64,000 nucleotides of DNA from contig NZ_BLJG01000078.1 of NCBI RefSeq assembly GCF_009932375.1, positions 1-64,000 of the forward strand. The letters run 5' to 3'. The DNA comes from Pseudomonas juntendi. Its GTDB lineage: Bacteria > Pseudomonadota > Gammaproteobacteria > Pseudomonadales > Pseudomonadaceae. Below are positions 1 to 8,184 of this stretch, piece by piece. A program made the translations under genes and the position numbers. Each line of letters begins with the position of its first letter. The first letter of the stretch is position 1. Under the pieces are notes generated by a model that was given only the letters and a program-made list of their open reading frames with translations, was not told the origin of the DNA and made no database searches.

Positions 1-66
1 GCCGCGCGGGCGGCGCTCGATCTCACAGGCGCTGAAGGTGCTGCGGCTACCCTTGCCAGAAACCAT
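1..66 (-). CDS. Partial unknown protein, N-terminus only
   Basis: Only the first 22 codons lie in the window; the gene runs off the left edge. It opens with ATG after a GGGAGA ribosome site and reads MVSGKGSRSTFS, then Ala-Cys-Glu-Ile-Glu and an Arg-rich stretch. It follows the HAD phosphatase gene on the same strand with a 49-base gap, so it may be the third gene of a gamma-carbonic anhydrase/HAD unit. I do not recognise the family from so short a fragment and assign no function. Confidence 0.55.
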   Translation of the reverse strand, partial: MVSGKGSRSTFSACEIERRPRG

Positions 67-115
67 AGAATCTCCCACAGTGACCGCATGGGCTGCAAAG
101 CAGCCCTGAAGGCCC

Positions 116-766
116 TCAGGCCTTGGTAAATGCCTGATGCATCTCGGCCAGCGTGGCGAAGTGGAAAGCCGGTGCTTCGGCCATCAACTCCTCCCGGCTA
201 CCAAACCCATAGCCCACCGCCACGGCCTGCAAACCATTGCTGCGCGCGCCGATCAGGTCATGCTTGCGGTCACCGATCATCAGCGTCTGCGCCGGGTCCA
301 GCCCTTCTTCGTCCAGCAAATGGCGAATCAGCTCAACCTTGTTGGTGCGCGTGCCGTCCAGTTCGCTGCCGTAGATCACCTTGAAGTGGTGGTCGAAGGC
401 GAAGTGCCGGGCAATTTCGCGGGCAAACTCCCACGGTTTGGAGGTGGCGATATACAGCGTGCGGCCCTGGCTGTTCAGGGCTTGGAGCAGCTCCGGCACG
501 CCGGCGAACACCAGGTTTTCGTACAGCCCGGTCACGCGGAAGCGCTCGCGGTAGTAGTTCACCGCCTCCCACGCCTTGGCTTCGTCGAAACCATAGAACT
601 GCATGAACGCCTGCAACAAAGGTGGGCCGATGAAGTGCTCGAGGCGGGCCAGGTCTGGCTCATCGATGCCCAGCTTTGCCAAGGCATACTGGATAGAGCG
701 GGTGATGCCCAGGCGTGGGTCGGTCAGGGTGCCGTCGAGGTCGAACAGGATGTTTTGCTGGTGCAT
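116..766 (-). CDS. HAD-family hydrolase, phosphoglycolate phosphatase-like
   Basis: A 216-residue HAD-superfamily phosphohydrolase. Motif I, DLDGT, carries the nucleophile Asp9 and acid/base Asp11; the motif II Thr-Ser lies in IATSK, and motif III/IV is the C-terminal GDRKHD, which binds magnesium. The helical cap between motifs I and II fits the Gph/PpaX type, which removes phosphate from small molecules such as phosphoglycolate or pyrophosphate; the exact substrate cannot be read from sequence. The ATG is preferred over an upstream in-frame TTG because GGAA sits seven bases before it. It follows the gamma-carbonic anhydrase gene by 24 bases and is probably co-transcribed with it. Confidence 0.88.
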   Translation of the reverse strand: MHQQNILFDLDGTLTDPRLGITRSIQYALAKLGIDEPDLARLEHFIGPPLLQAFMQFYGFDEAKAWEAVNYYRERFRVTGLYENLVFAGVPELLQALNSQGRTLYIATSKPWEFAREIARHFAFDHHFKVIYGSELDGTRTNKVELIRHLLDEEGLDPAQTLMIGDRKHDLIGARSNGLQAVAVGYGFGSREELMAEAPAFHFATLAEMHQAFTKA

Positions 767-790
767 GTACAAGGTTCCACGCGAATGCGC

Positions 791-1339
791 TCATTCAGGT
801 TGATCGAAGCCTTCGGCCAGGTGCTGGTCCTTGAGCTTCACATAGTTGCTGGCGCTGTAGGCGAAAAACGCCCGCTCCTGGTCATTGAGCAGCCGCGCCT
901 GTTTCACCGGGCTGCCCATGTACAGGTAGCCGCTGACCAGGCGTTTGCCTGGCGGCACCAGGCTGCCGGCGCCAATGATCACTTCATCCTCCACGATCGC
1001 ACCGTCCATGACCGTGCTGCCCATGCCGACCAGAATGCGGTTACCCAACGTACAGCCATGCAGCATCACCTTGTGACCGATGGTCACTTCGTCGCCGATG
1101 ATCAGCGCGAAGCCGTCCGGGTTGAACGGGCCGGCGTGGGTGATATGCAGCACGCTGCCGTCCTGCACGCTGGTGCGCGCACCAATCCGGATGCGGTGCA
1201 TGTCGCCGCGCACCACGGTCAGTGGCCAGACCGAGCTGTCTTCGCCGATTTCAACGTCGCCCAGCACCACCGCCGAACGGTCGACGAATGCCCTGGGCCC
1301 CACTTTCGGAGTGTGTTGCTGGAAGCTGCGAATGGCCAT
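791..1339 (-). CDS. Gamma-carbonic anhydrase family protein (YrdA/PaaY-like)
   Basis: A 182-residue left-handed beta-helix protein built of hexapeptide repeats (for example IGEDSSVWPLTVVRGD, IGHKVMLHGC, VIIGAGSLV). Three histidines of the metal site are visible in HITH (His65/His68), GHK (His89) and LHG (His94), as in gamma-class carbonic anhydrases that form trimers with zinc between subunits. Many YrdA-type members have little measurable hydratase activity, so function is by family only. The ATG is preceded by GAGAG; another ATG five codons upstream is possible. It is transcribed divergently from prlC, with about 100 bases between the starts, and leads into the HAD gene. Confidence 0.9.
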   Translation of the reverse strand: MAIRSFQQHTPKVGPRAFVDRSAVVLGDVEIGEDSSVWPLTVVRGDMHRIRIGARTSVQDGSVLHITHAGPFNPDGFALIIGDEVTIGHKVMLHGCTLGNRILVGMGSTVMDGAIVEDEVIIGAGSLVPPGKRLVSGYLYMGSPVKQARLLNDQERAFFAYSASNYVKLKDQHLAEGFDQPE

Positions 1340-1441
1340 GATAGCGTCTCTCATCTGTGTCGATAGGCAGGCTGCCTGCTGCGGTCGGCGTCGATTGTAA
1401 TTAAGATGGGGCAGTGTTTCTTCTGCCAAGGTATCCGAACC

Positions 1442-3493
1442 GTGAGTGCGAACAACCCGCTTCTGCAGTCCTACGATCTGCCGCCCTTCTCGCAAATCCG
1501 TGCCGAACACGTGTTGCCGGCGATCGAAGCGATCCTGGCCGACAACCGTAAAGCCATTGCCGAGATCCTCGAAAAGCAAGGCAGCAATCCCACCTGGGCC
1601 GGCCTGGTGCTGGCCATGGACGAACTGAACGACCGCCTGGGTGCGGCCTGGAGCCCGGTCAGCCACCTCAACGCGGTGTGCAACAGCGTCGAATTGCGCG
1701 AGGCTTACGAGTCGTGCCTGCCAGCGCTCAGCGCCTACTCTACCGAACTGGGCCAGAACCGTGCGTTGTTCGAAGCCTACCAGGCGCTGATCAGCGGCCC
1801 GGAGGCCGCCGGTTTCGATGTGGCGCAAAAAACCATACTCGAACATGCCCTGCGTGACTTCCGTCTGTCGGGTATCGACCTGCCAGCGGACAAGCAGCAG
1901 CGCTATGCCGATGTGCAAAGCAAGCTCAGTGAGCTGGGCAGCCGCTTCTCCAACCAGTTGCTGGACGCCACCCAGGCCTGGACCAAGCATGTGACCGACG
2001 AGGCCGCACTGGCCGGCCTGACCGATTCGGCCAAGGCGCAAATGGCCGCTGCAGCGCAGGCCAAGGGCCTCGACGGCTGGCTGATCACCCTGGAATTCCC
2101 CAGCTACTACGCCGTGATGACCTACGCCAGCGACCGCGCCCTGCGCGAAGAGGTGTACGCGGCCTACTGCACCCGCGCTTCGGACCAGGGCCCGAACGCT
2201 GGCCAGCACGACAACGGGCCGGTGATGGAGCAAATCCTCGACCTGCGTCAGGAACTGGCCGAGCTGCTGGGCTACAAGAACTACGCCGAGCTGAGCCTGG
2301 CGACCAAGATGGCCGAGTCCAGCGACCAGGTACTGAGCTTCCTGCGCGATCTGGCTCAACGCTCCAAGCCGTTCGCCGCGCAGGACCTGCAGCAGCTCAA
2401 GGCCTATGCCGCCGAGCAAGGCTGCCCAGAGCTGGCCAGTTGGGACGCCGGGTACTATGGCGAAAAGCTGCGCGAACAGCGCTACAGCGTGTCGCAGGAG
2501 GCCCTGCGCGCCTACTTCCCGATCGACAAGGTACTTAGCGGCCTGTTCAGCATCGTGCAGCGCCTGTATGGCATCGAAATCGCCGAGTTGAAGGGCTTCG
2601 ACAGCTGGCACCCGGATGTCCGCCTGTTCGAAATCAAGGAAAACGGCCAGCATGTCGGGCGCTTCTTCTTCGACCTGTATGCCCGCGCCAACAAGCGCGG
2701 GGGTGCTTGGATGGACGGCGCCCGTGACCGGCGCCGCACTGCCAGCGGCCAGTTGCAAAGCCCGGTGGCCAACCTGGTGTGCAACTTCACCCCGGCTACG
2801 CCTGGCAAGCCGGCGCTGCTGACCCATGATGAGGTCACCACGCTGTTCCACGAATTTGGCCACGGCCTGCACCACATGCTGACGCGCATCGAGCATGCCG
2901 GGGTTTCCGGCATCAATGGCGTGGCCTGGGATGCGGTCGAGCTGCCTAGCCAGTTCATGGAAAACTGGTGCTGGGAGCCGGAAGGCCTGGCGCTTATTTC
3001 GGGGCATTATGAAACCGGTGCGGCCCTGCCACAGGACCTGCTGGACAAGATGCTGGCGGCGAAGAACTTCCAGTCGGGCATGATGATGGTGCGCCAACTG
3101 GAGTTCTCGCTGTTCGACTTCGAACTGCATGCCAGCCATGGCGACGGCCGCAACGTGCTGCAGGTGCTCGAAGGCGTACGCGATGAGGTCTCGGTCATGC
3201 GCCCGCCGGCGTACAACCGTTTCCCCAACAGCTTTGCGCACATCTTTGCTGGCGGTTACGCAGCGGGTTACTACAGCTACAAGTGGGCTGAAGTGCTGTC
3301 GGCCGACGCTTTCTCGCGCTTCGAGGAAGAAGGCGTGCTGAATGCCGAAACCGGCCGCGCCTTCCGCGAAGCGATCCTGGCCCGTGGCGGTTCGCGCGAG
3401 CCCATGGAACTGTTCGTCGACTTCCGTGGCCGTGAGCCTTCCATTGATGCATTGCTGCGCCACAGTGGCTTGGCCGAGGCCGCTGCGGCATGA
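1442..3493 (+). CDS. prlC: Oligopeptidase A, M3 zinc metallopeptidase
   Basis: A 683-residue cytosolic oligopeptidase that degrades short peptides, including cleaved signal peptides. The zinc motif is His470-Glu471-Phe-Gly-His474, with Glu500 (in DAVELPSQ) as third ligand. The substrate-binding set His600, Tyr606 and Tyr613 is intact in the Gly-Tyr-rich C-terminal motif. The GTG start is chosen because it gives NNPLLQSYDLPPF close to the N-terminus, as in E. coli OpdA (680 residues); an ATG 12 codons upstream would add a Cys-rich tail not expected in the family. The stop overlaps the next gene by four bases (ATGA), so the two are translationally coupled. Confidence 0.96.
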   Translation: MSANNPLLQSYDLPPFSQIRAEHVLPAIEAILADNRKAIAEILEKQGSNPTWAGLVLAMDELNDRLGAAWSPVSHLNAVCNSVELREAYESCLPALSAYSTELGQNRALFEAYQALISGPEAAGFDVAQKTILEHALRDFRLSGIDLPADKQQRYADVQSKLSELGSRFSNQLLDATQAWTKHVTDEAALAGLTDSAKAQMAAAAQAKGLDGWLITLEFPSYYAVMTYASDRALREEVYAAYCTRASDQGPNAGQHDNGPVMEQILDLRQELAELLGYKNYAELSLATKMAESSDQVLSFLRDLAQRSKPFAAQDLQQLKAYAAEQGCPELASWDAGYYGEKLREQRYSVSQEALRAYFPIDKVLSGLFSIVQRLYGIEIAELKGFDSWHPDVRLFEIKENGQHVGRFFFDLYARANKRGGAWMDGARDRRRTASGQLQSPVANLVCNFTPATPGKPALLTHDEVTTLFHEFGHGLHHMLTRIEHAGVSGINGVAWDAVELPSQFMENWCWEPEGLALISGHYETGAALPQDLLDKMLAAKNFQSGMMMVRQLEFSLFDFELHASHGDGRNVLQVLEGVRDEVSVMRPPAYNRFPNSFAHIFAGGYAAGYYSYKWAEVLSADAFSRFEEEGVLNAETGRAFREAILARGGSREPMELFVDFRGREPSIDALLRHSGLAEAAAA

Positions 3494-3771
3494 GTGAGGT
3501 AGCCGTGAACAAGACCAAGAAGCGCTTTATTGCCGGGGCTGTATGCCCGGCATGCAGCCAGCCCGACAAACTGATGATGTGGAGCGAAGACGACGTACCG
3601 CACCGTGAGTGCGTGGCCTGCGGCTTTACCGATACGCTCAACGAACAGGGCTTGTCGGTGCCCAAGGAGCTGGGGACACGGGTCAACCACCTCGAACCGA
3701 AAACCCCTGCGGCCAAGGTACAGACGGTGCAGTTCTTCCCTAATCCGAAGTTGAAGAAACCCACAGAGTAA
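3490..3771 (+). CDS. YheV-family putative zinc-ribbon protein
   Basis: A 93-residue protein with two CxxC pairs, Cys19/Cys22 (CPAC) and Cys41/Cys44 (CVAC), the layout of a small zinc ribbon. The conserved family start RFIAGAVCPAC marks it as YheV-like (DUF2387), a widespread gammaproteobacterial family of unknown role. Its start codon overlaps the prlC stop, so it is almost certainly expressed with the oligopeptidase. The C-terminal third is polar and lysine/proline-rich and probably unstructured. Confidence 0.9.
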   Translation: MSEVAVNKTKKRFIAGAVCPACSQPDKLMMWSEDDVPHRECVACGFTDTLNEQGLSVPKELGTRVNHLEPKTPAAKVQTVQFFPNPKLKKPTE

Positions 3772-3856
3772 GGGTACAGGGCGTTACATAGAGCTTCTGC
3801 GGGGTAACAGGGGGCTGGCTACAGTGTCGGCCCCTGACTTGCCCCTGAGGTGCTTC

Positions 3857-5869
3857 GTGAATCACGGCCTTGCTCGAATTGCCCATGGCTTGCTCGACTA
3901 CCCGTCGCTACGGCCCGAACAGCTCCAACCCGCCTTCTTGTCCATTCGCGACGCCAATGTCGCGGCGCTCGAACAGATCATCGAACACAGCGGCCCGGCG
4001 CCAGGTTGGGATAGCTTGGTGCTGGCCGTCGAGCAGCTTGACCAGCGGCTGGAAGACCTGCTGCACATGCTCGTGCCGTTGGTGTACGAAAGCCAGGCAT
4101 GGGCTGTGGAAGTCGATGCTTGTAATCAGTTGCTGCTCGACTGGGCGCGATACAAGCACGAGCACTCAAGGTTGTATGAAGCCTACCAGCGCCTCGATCC
4201 CGCGCAGCTGGATGACGAGCGCCAGACTGTGCTCAAACTGATCCTCAGGGCGTTCCGCCACGCCGGCCATGGTTTGGGCGCTAGCGCGCGCAAGCAACTG
4301 CACACCACCGAGCAGGCGATCGTCGGGCTTGAGCAGCAATTCATGAGTAACCTGATCCAGGCACGTGAGGCCTGGACTTGCCTGGTGCCGCACGAGGCGC
4401 GCCTGGCCGGCCTGCCAGGCGTTGAGCGTGATCGGCTGGCAGTCAAGGCTGCGGCGCAGGGCCAGGCGGGTTGGCTGCTCGACCTTGACGAGCGCACGGT
4501 GCAAGTGGTCCTTGAGTGGGCCGACGCGCGTGATTTGCGTAAAGAGGTTTATCAGGCCTCACGGCAGCTGGCTTGCGACCTGGGTGGCAACTACGCCCTG
4601 GACAATGGCCCGGTGCTGCAGGCGCTGTTGCGGCTGCGTCATGAGCGTGCGCGGCTGTTGGGCCTGGCCAACGCGGCGCAGTTGAGCCTTGAAGCCAAGG
4701 ACTCGCGTGACACCTCGCAGGTCGAGGCCTTCATCAACGCCTTGATCCAGCAGAACAGCGCGCGCCTGCAGGAGGAGCTGAAGGCGATGCAGGTGCTGGG
4801 TAGCGAATTGGGTATCGAGGCGCTTGCCCCGTGGGACGTGGCATACCTTGGCCGAAAGCTGCGGCTGCAAGGCAACGAGGCGATCGACGCCAGCCTGCGC
4901 GAGCGTTTCCCCCTGAGCAGCGTCCTGCAGGGGCTGTGGCAACTGCATGAACAGGTGCTTGGCGTGCGTATCGTGGCGTGCGATGTGGCAGGTTGGCACC
5001 CCGATGTGCAGGTACTGGAGGTAATGGACGGGCATGCCCGCCTGGGGCATATCTACCTGGATGCCTACCAACGCCCAGGCAAGCTGCCCTGGCCGTACAG
5101 TTATCCCATGCGCCAGCGCCATGTGGAGGCCGACGGTGTGGTGACGTTGCCCGCCGTTCTGCTTTCCTGCTGTTTCGAGCTGCAGCCTGGGCAAGTCACG
5201 CCCAACTTGGACCACGCAGACCTTTGCAAGCTGTTCCACGAGGCGGGCCATGCCCTGCATCAGTTGCTGGTCACCAACCAGCACCGGCGCCTCAATCGCA
5301 CCGCCACTTCCGCGCTGGGCGCCGATGCCTGCGAATTCGTCGGCACCTTGCTCGAACAGTGGTGCTGGTCTGCCCCGGCACTGTTGGCCTTGCCGCAGCC
5401 GGAAACGGGTGCGCCGCCAGTGTCATTGCCACAGATGCAGCAGTGGCTCGCTGGCAAACGTCGTTTCCAGGCGGTGGCGGAAGCCGAGCAACTGCGGCTG
5501 TGCTGGTTCGATCTCGTCGCGCATTGCGACGATCGCGCCCGCCACGACCTTCGCCAACTGGCGGTTGCCGCAACCCAGCAGGTCGGCTTGCCGCAAGCCT
5601 TCGCCCAGGACAGGTTTGCCGAAGGGTTCGATTACATGGTCACGGGTTATGAAGCGGGTTATTACTGCTACAAGTGGGCGCAGGTCCATGCCATTGACGC
5701 GTTCAGCGCATTCGAGGCGGCCGACGCCGATCATCGGGCGCTGGGCCGCCGCCTGCGCGACGAAATCCTGGCCAAGGGCGGGATGCGCCGGATGACGGCG
5801 TCTTTCAACGCATTCGCCGGCAGGCCCATGTCGCTGGAGCCGTATGCAAGGCGCCACTTGTCTCCCTGA
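3857..5869 (+). CDS. Divergent M3-family peptidase, PrlC paralogue
   Basis: About 670 residues, alignable end to end with PrlC just upstream but strongly diverged. The zinc site is complete: His461-Glu462-Ala-Gly-His465 and Glu493 in DACEF. The C-terminal tyrosine pair is kept (Tyr598 and Tyr605, spaced as in PrlC), but the residue matching PrlC His600 is Asp592, and the conserved ProSerGln after the third ligand is lost. It may therefore be a peptidase with altered specificity or reduced activity. I chose the GTG after GAGG; a GTG 11 codons upstream is also possible. It lies 85 bases after the YheV-like gene and reads in the same direction. Confidence 0.85.
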   Translation: MNHGLARIAHGLLDYPSLRPEQLQPAFLSIRDANVAALEQIIEHSGPAPGWDSLVLAVEQLDQRLEDLLHMLVPLVYESQAWAVEVDACNQLLLDWARYKHEHSRLYEAYQRLDPAQLDDERQTVLKLILRAFRHAGHGLGASARKQLHTTEQAIVGLEQQFMSNLIQAREAWTCLVPHEARLAGLPGVERDRLAVKAAAQGQAGWLLDLDERTVQVVLEWADARDLRKEVYQASRQLACDLGGNYALDNGPVLQALLRLRHERARLLGLANAAQLSLEAKDSRDTSQVEAFINALIQQNSARLQEELKAMQVLGSELGIEALAPWDVAYLGRKLRLQGNEAIDASLRERFPLSSVLQGLWQLHEQVLGVRIVACDVAGWHPDVQVLEVMDGHARLGHIYLDAYQRPGKLPWPYSYPMRQRHVEADGVVTLPAVLLSCCFELQPGQVTPNLDHADLCKLFHEAGHALHQLLVTNQHRRLNRTATSALGADACEFVGTLLEQWCWSAPALLALPQPETGAPPVSLPQMQQWLAGKRRFQAVAEAEQLRLCWFDLVAHCDDRARHDLRQLAVAATQQVGLPQAFAQDRFAEGFDYMVTGYEAGYYCYKWAQVHAIDAFSAFEAADADHRALGRRLRDEILAKGGMRRMTASFNAFAGRPMSLEPYARRHLSP

Positions 5870-5900
5870 CAACAAGGGTGAAGGCGCTGCTGGTAATATA

Positions 5901-5916
5901 CTGTATGCATAACCAG
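5901..5916. promoter_or_regulatory. LexA (SOS) box
   Basis: The 16-base sequence CTGTATGCATAACCAG fits CTG-N10-CAG with the TAT-rich core of gammaproteobacterial LexA operators. It ends 15 bases before the ATG of the radical SAM gene and overlaps the likely promoter (TAATATACT). The P. aeruginosa homologue PA0069 is, as I recall, a member of the LexA regulon, which supports the call. Confidence 0.82.
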
Positions 5917-5931
5917 TTAGGGGCTAACAGC

Positions 5932-6981
5932 ATGGATCCTGTTCGCGGTCGTGGTACCCGCCACAACCCACACAATCGTTTTGCACCACGCCAGTCGGTG
6001 CTCGAAGACGATGGCTGGTATCAGGAGGTGCCCGTCACCCAAGGCACCGAGGTCAGGGCTGAAACCGCCAAGACCATCATCGCGCGCAATACTTCCCCTG
6101 ACCTGCCCTTCGACCGCTCGATCAACCCCTACCGCGGTTGCGAGCACGGCTGTATCTACTGCTATGCCCGCCCGTCCCATGCCTACTGGGATCTGTCCCC
6201 AGGCCTGGACTTCGAAACCAAGCTGATCGCCAAGACCAACGCCGCCGAGGTACTGGTGCAGCAGTTGAGCAAACCTGGGTATAAGTGTGCACCGATCAAC
6301 CTGGGCTCCAACACTGACCCGTACCAGCCCATCGAGCGCGAGCAACTGCTGACTCGGCGCCTGCTTGAGGTACTGCTGCGTTTTCGCCACCCGGTGACCA
6401 TCGTCACCAAAGGGGCCCTGGTGCTGCGCGACCTCGACCTGCTCGCCGACATGGCCCGCCAGCGCCTGGTGCGGGTGATGATCAGCCTGACTACGCTGGA
6501 CGATGACCTCAAGCGGGTACTCGAGCCCCGGGCGGCAGCACCAGGGGCGAGGTTGCGGGCCATTCGTGTGCTGCGCGAAGCAGGCGTGCCGGTGGGCGTG
6601 TTGTGCTCGCCGATGATACCGATGATCAACGACAGCGAACTGGAGCGCCTGTTGGAAGCGGCCAAGGCGGCCGGGGCGCAGAGCGCGGCGTACATGCTGC
6701 TGCGCTTGCCGCTGGAGGTGGCGCCGCTGTTCGAGCAGTGGCTGCACGACCATTACCCACAGCGCGCTGCGCATGTGCTGAGCCTGATCCGCCAGAGCCG
6801 CGATGGCGAGCTGTACGACAGCCGCTTTGGCACACGCATGCGGGGTGAGGGGGTATTTGCCGAGTTGCTGGCGCAGCGTTTCGCCAAGGCGATGAAACGC
6901 CTGGCGTTCGAAGGGCGCGAGTCACAGGTGCTGGATTGCTCGGCCTTTTCCCCGCCGGGCGAGCAGATGGCACTGTTCTGA
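5932..6981 (+). CDS. PA0069-family radical SAM protein, SOS-regulated
   Basis: A 349-residue radical S-adenosylmethionine protein. The 4Fe-4S motif is CxxxCxxC in CEHGCIYCYA near residue 70, after an N-terminal extension typical of this SplB-related family. GSNTDPYQP and the following repeats fit a TIM-barrel core. It is not a DNA photolyase of known type, but SOS control suggests a role after DNA damage. The ATG has AGGGG nine bases upstream; an in-frame extension to an earlier ATG would run through the LexA box and is rejected. The gene stands alone between the M3 paralogue and the carbonic anhydrase gene. Confidence 0.92.
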   Translation: MDPVRGRGTRHNPHNRFAPRQSVLEDDGWYQEVPVTQGTEVRAETAKTIIARNTSPDLPFDRSINPYRGCEHGCIYCYARPSHAYWDLSPGLDFETKLIAKTNAAEVLVQQLSKPGYKCAPINLGSNTDPYQPIEREQLLTRRLLEVLLRFRHPVTIVTKGALVLRDLDLLADMARQRLVRVMISLTTLDDDLKRVLEPRAAAPGARLRAIRVLREAGVPVGVLCSPMIPMINDSELERLLEAAKAAGAQSAAYMLLRLPLEVAPLFEQWLHDHYPQRAAHVLSLIRQSRDGELYDSRFGTRMRGEGVFAELLAQRFAKAMKRLAFEGRESQVLDCSAFSPPGEQMALF

Positions 6982-7047
6982 TAGCCAAGGTAAACACGCC
7001 CTACAGAAAGCCTCACTAATGGCAGCCAATAATTACGCTAATACATA

Positions 7048-7075
7048 TTGGCAGTTGATGTTTTTTTGCTATTAT
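7048..7075 (+). promoter_or_regulatory. Candidate sigma-70 promoter for the carbonic anhydrase gene
   Basis: TTGGCA and TATTAT are separated by 16 bases in the AT-rich gap before the beta-carbonic anhydrase gene. Use of this promoter would give a leader of nearly 200 bases. No second conserved element is obvious in the leader. The call rests on consensus match only. Confidence 0.4.
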
Positions 7076-7274
7076 TCAGATCCCGCCTTTTATATCTGGA
7101 ACGCCCGTTCTAGAGCCCTCGAATTAAGTTTCAGTTAAGTTTTCCCGGTTAGCGTAGGCAACCAATCCACACCGACTGTGATCTATGGGCTGTGCGTGTC
7201 ATCTAAAACCCTGCATAGCCAGAATCTTTAACCGGTAAAATGGATTTACCTACACACCGTCAAGAGGATGAATC

Positions 7275-7994
7275 ATGCCCGTCAAGGACCCATCCAAGGT
7301 CGTACCGCAGGTCCCCGCTGAAAGCGCCGATGCTGCCCTGAAGCACATCGTCGACGGTTTCCTGCGCTTTCACCATGACGTCTTCCCAGAACAGCAAGAG
7401 CTGTTCAAGAAGCTCGCCACTGCGCAAACACCGCGCGCCATGTTCATTACCTGCGCCGACTCTCGCATCGTGCCCGAACTGATCACGCAAAGTTCGCCAG
7501 GCGACCTGTTCGTGACCCGTAACGTAGGTAACGTAGTACCGCCTTATGGCCAGATGAACGGTGGCGTTTCCAGCGCTATCGAGTACGCGGTGATGGCACT
7601 TAAAGTGCACCACATCATCATCTGCGGCCACTCCGACTGTGGCGCGATGCGTGCGGTACTCAACCCGCAATCGCTGACCAAGATGCCAACCGTTGGCGCC
7701 TGGCTGCGCCACGCCGAAGTGGCCCGCACCGTGGTCGAGAACAACTGCTCGTGCGGCAGCGAACATGAAAGCATGCAAGTGCTGACCAAAGAGAACGTCA
7801 TTGCCCAGCTGCACCACTTGCGCACCCACCCTTCGGTGGCTTCGGGGCTTGCAGCGGGTCAGCTGTACATCCATGGCTGGATCTACGACATCGAGACCAG
7901 CAGGATCGAAGCCTACGACGCTGCCAGCGACAGCTTCATGCCCCTGGCCGCAGGCCAACCGGTGCCATGCGCCACTCCGAGAGGCCGCTACTAA
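7275..7994 (+). CDS. cynT: Beta-class carbonic anhydrase
   Basis: A 239-residue cytosolic zinc enzyme interconverting CO2 and bicarbonate. Zinc ligands Cys60, His119 and Cys122 are present (in TCADSR and GHSDCGAM), together with the Asp62-Arg64 dyad, and GDLFVTRNVGN matches the family. The start has GAGGA eight bases upstream. It sits 190 bases before a SulP anion transporter on the same strand, a pairing that suggests joint handling of bicarbonate. cynT is used only as the common family label; no cyanase gene is near. Confidence 0.94.
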   Translation: MPVKDPSKVVPQVPAESADAALKHIVDGFLRFHHDVFPEQQELFKKLATAQTPRAMFITCADSRIVPELITQSSPGDLFVTRNVGNVVPPYGQMNGGVSSAIEYAVMALKVHHIIICGHSDCGAMRAVLNPQSLTKMPTVGAWLRHAEVARTVVENNCSCGSEHESMQVLTKENVIAQLHHLRTHPSVASGLAAGQLYIHGWIYDIETSRIEAYDAASDSFMPLAAGQPVPCATPRGRY

Positions 7995-8184
7995 GCGACC
8001 CGTCCGCCGTTAGAACCTTGATAGCCGGCTGCACCCTGTAAGGGTGTGGCGCGGCCTTCGGCTGCCCTGAATACCCTGACTGCCCTGCCGGCGAGCCCGC
8101 TGGCGGCCCGCGCCTGCGCGCTTGTCGGGGACCCAACGTGCCCATGGCCAGGGGAATGGCCGTGCGACTAGAGAAAGGAGAAAC

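Noticed and set aside
90..106. GGGCTG-CAAAG-CAGCCC after the HAD gene as a terminator
   Set aside because: Short stem with no T-run in the reading direction; the downstream gene starts 49 bases later on the same strand.
791..3463. An 890-codon reverse open frame spanning the gamma-carbonic anhydrase gene and all of prlC
   Set aside because: Only its last 182 codons are the real gene; the rest is antisense to prlC, Gln/His/Arg-rich and without family features, as expected of GC-rich shadow frames.
5878..5931. N-terminal extension of the radical SAM protein to an earlier start
   Set aside because: It would run through the LexA box and lacks a ribosome site; the later ATG has AGGGG at nine bases.
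8032..8046. Hairpin CACCC-TGTAA-GGGTG after the beta-carbonic anhydrase gene
   Set aside because: Five-pair stem with no U-tract; not enough to call a terminator or an operator.
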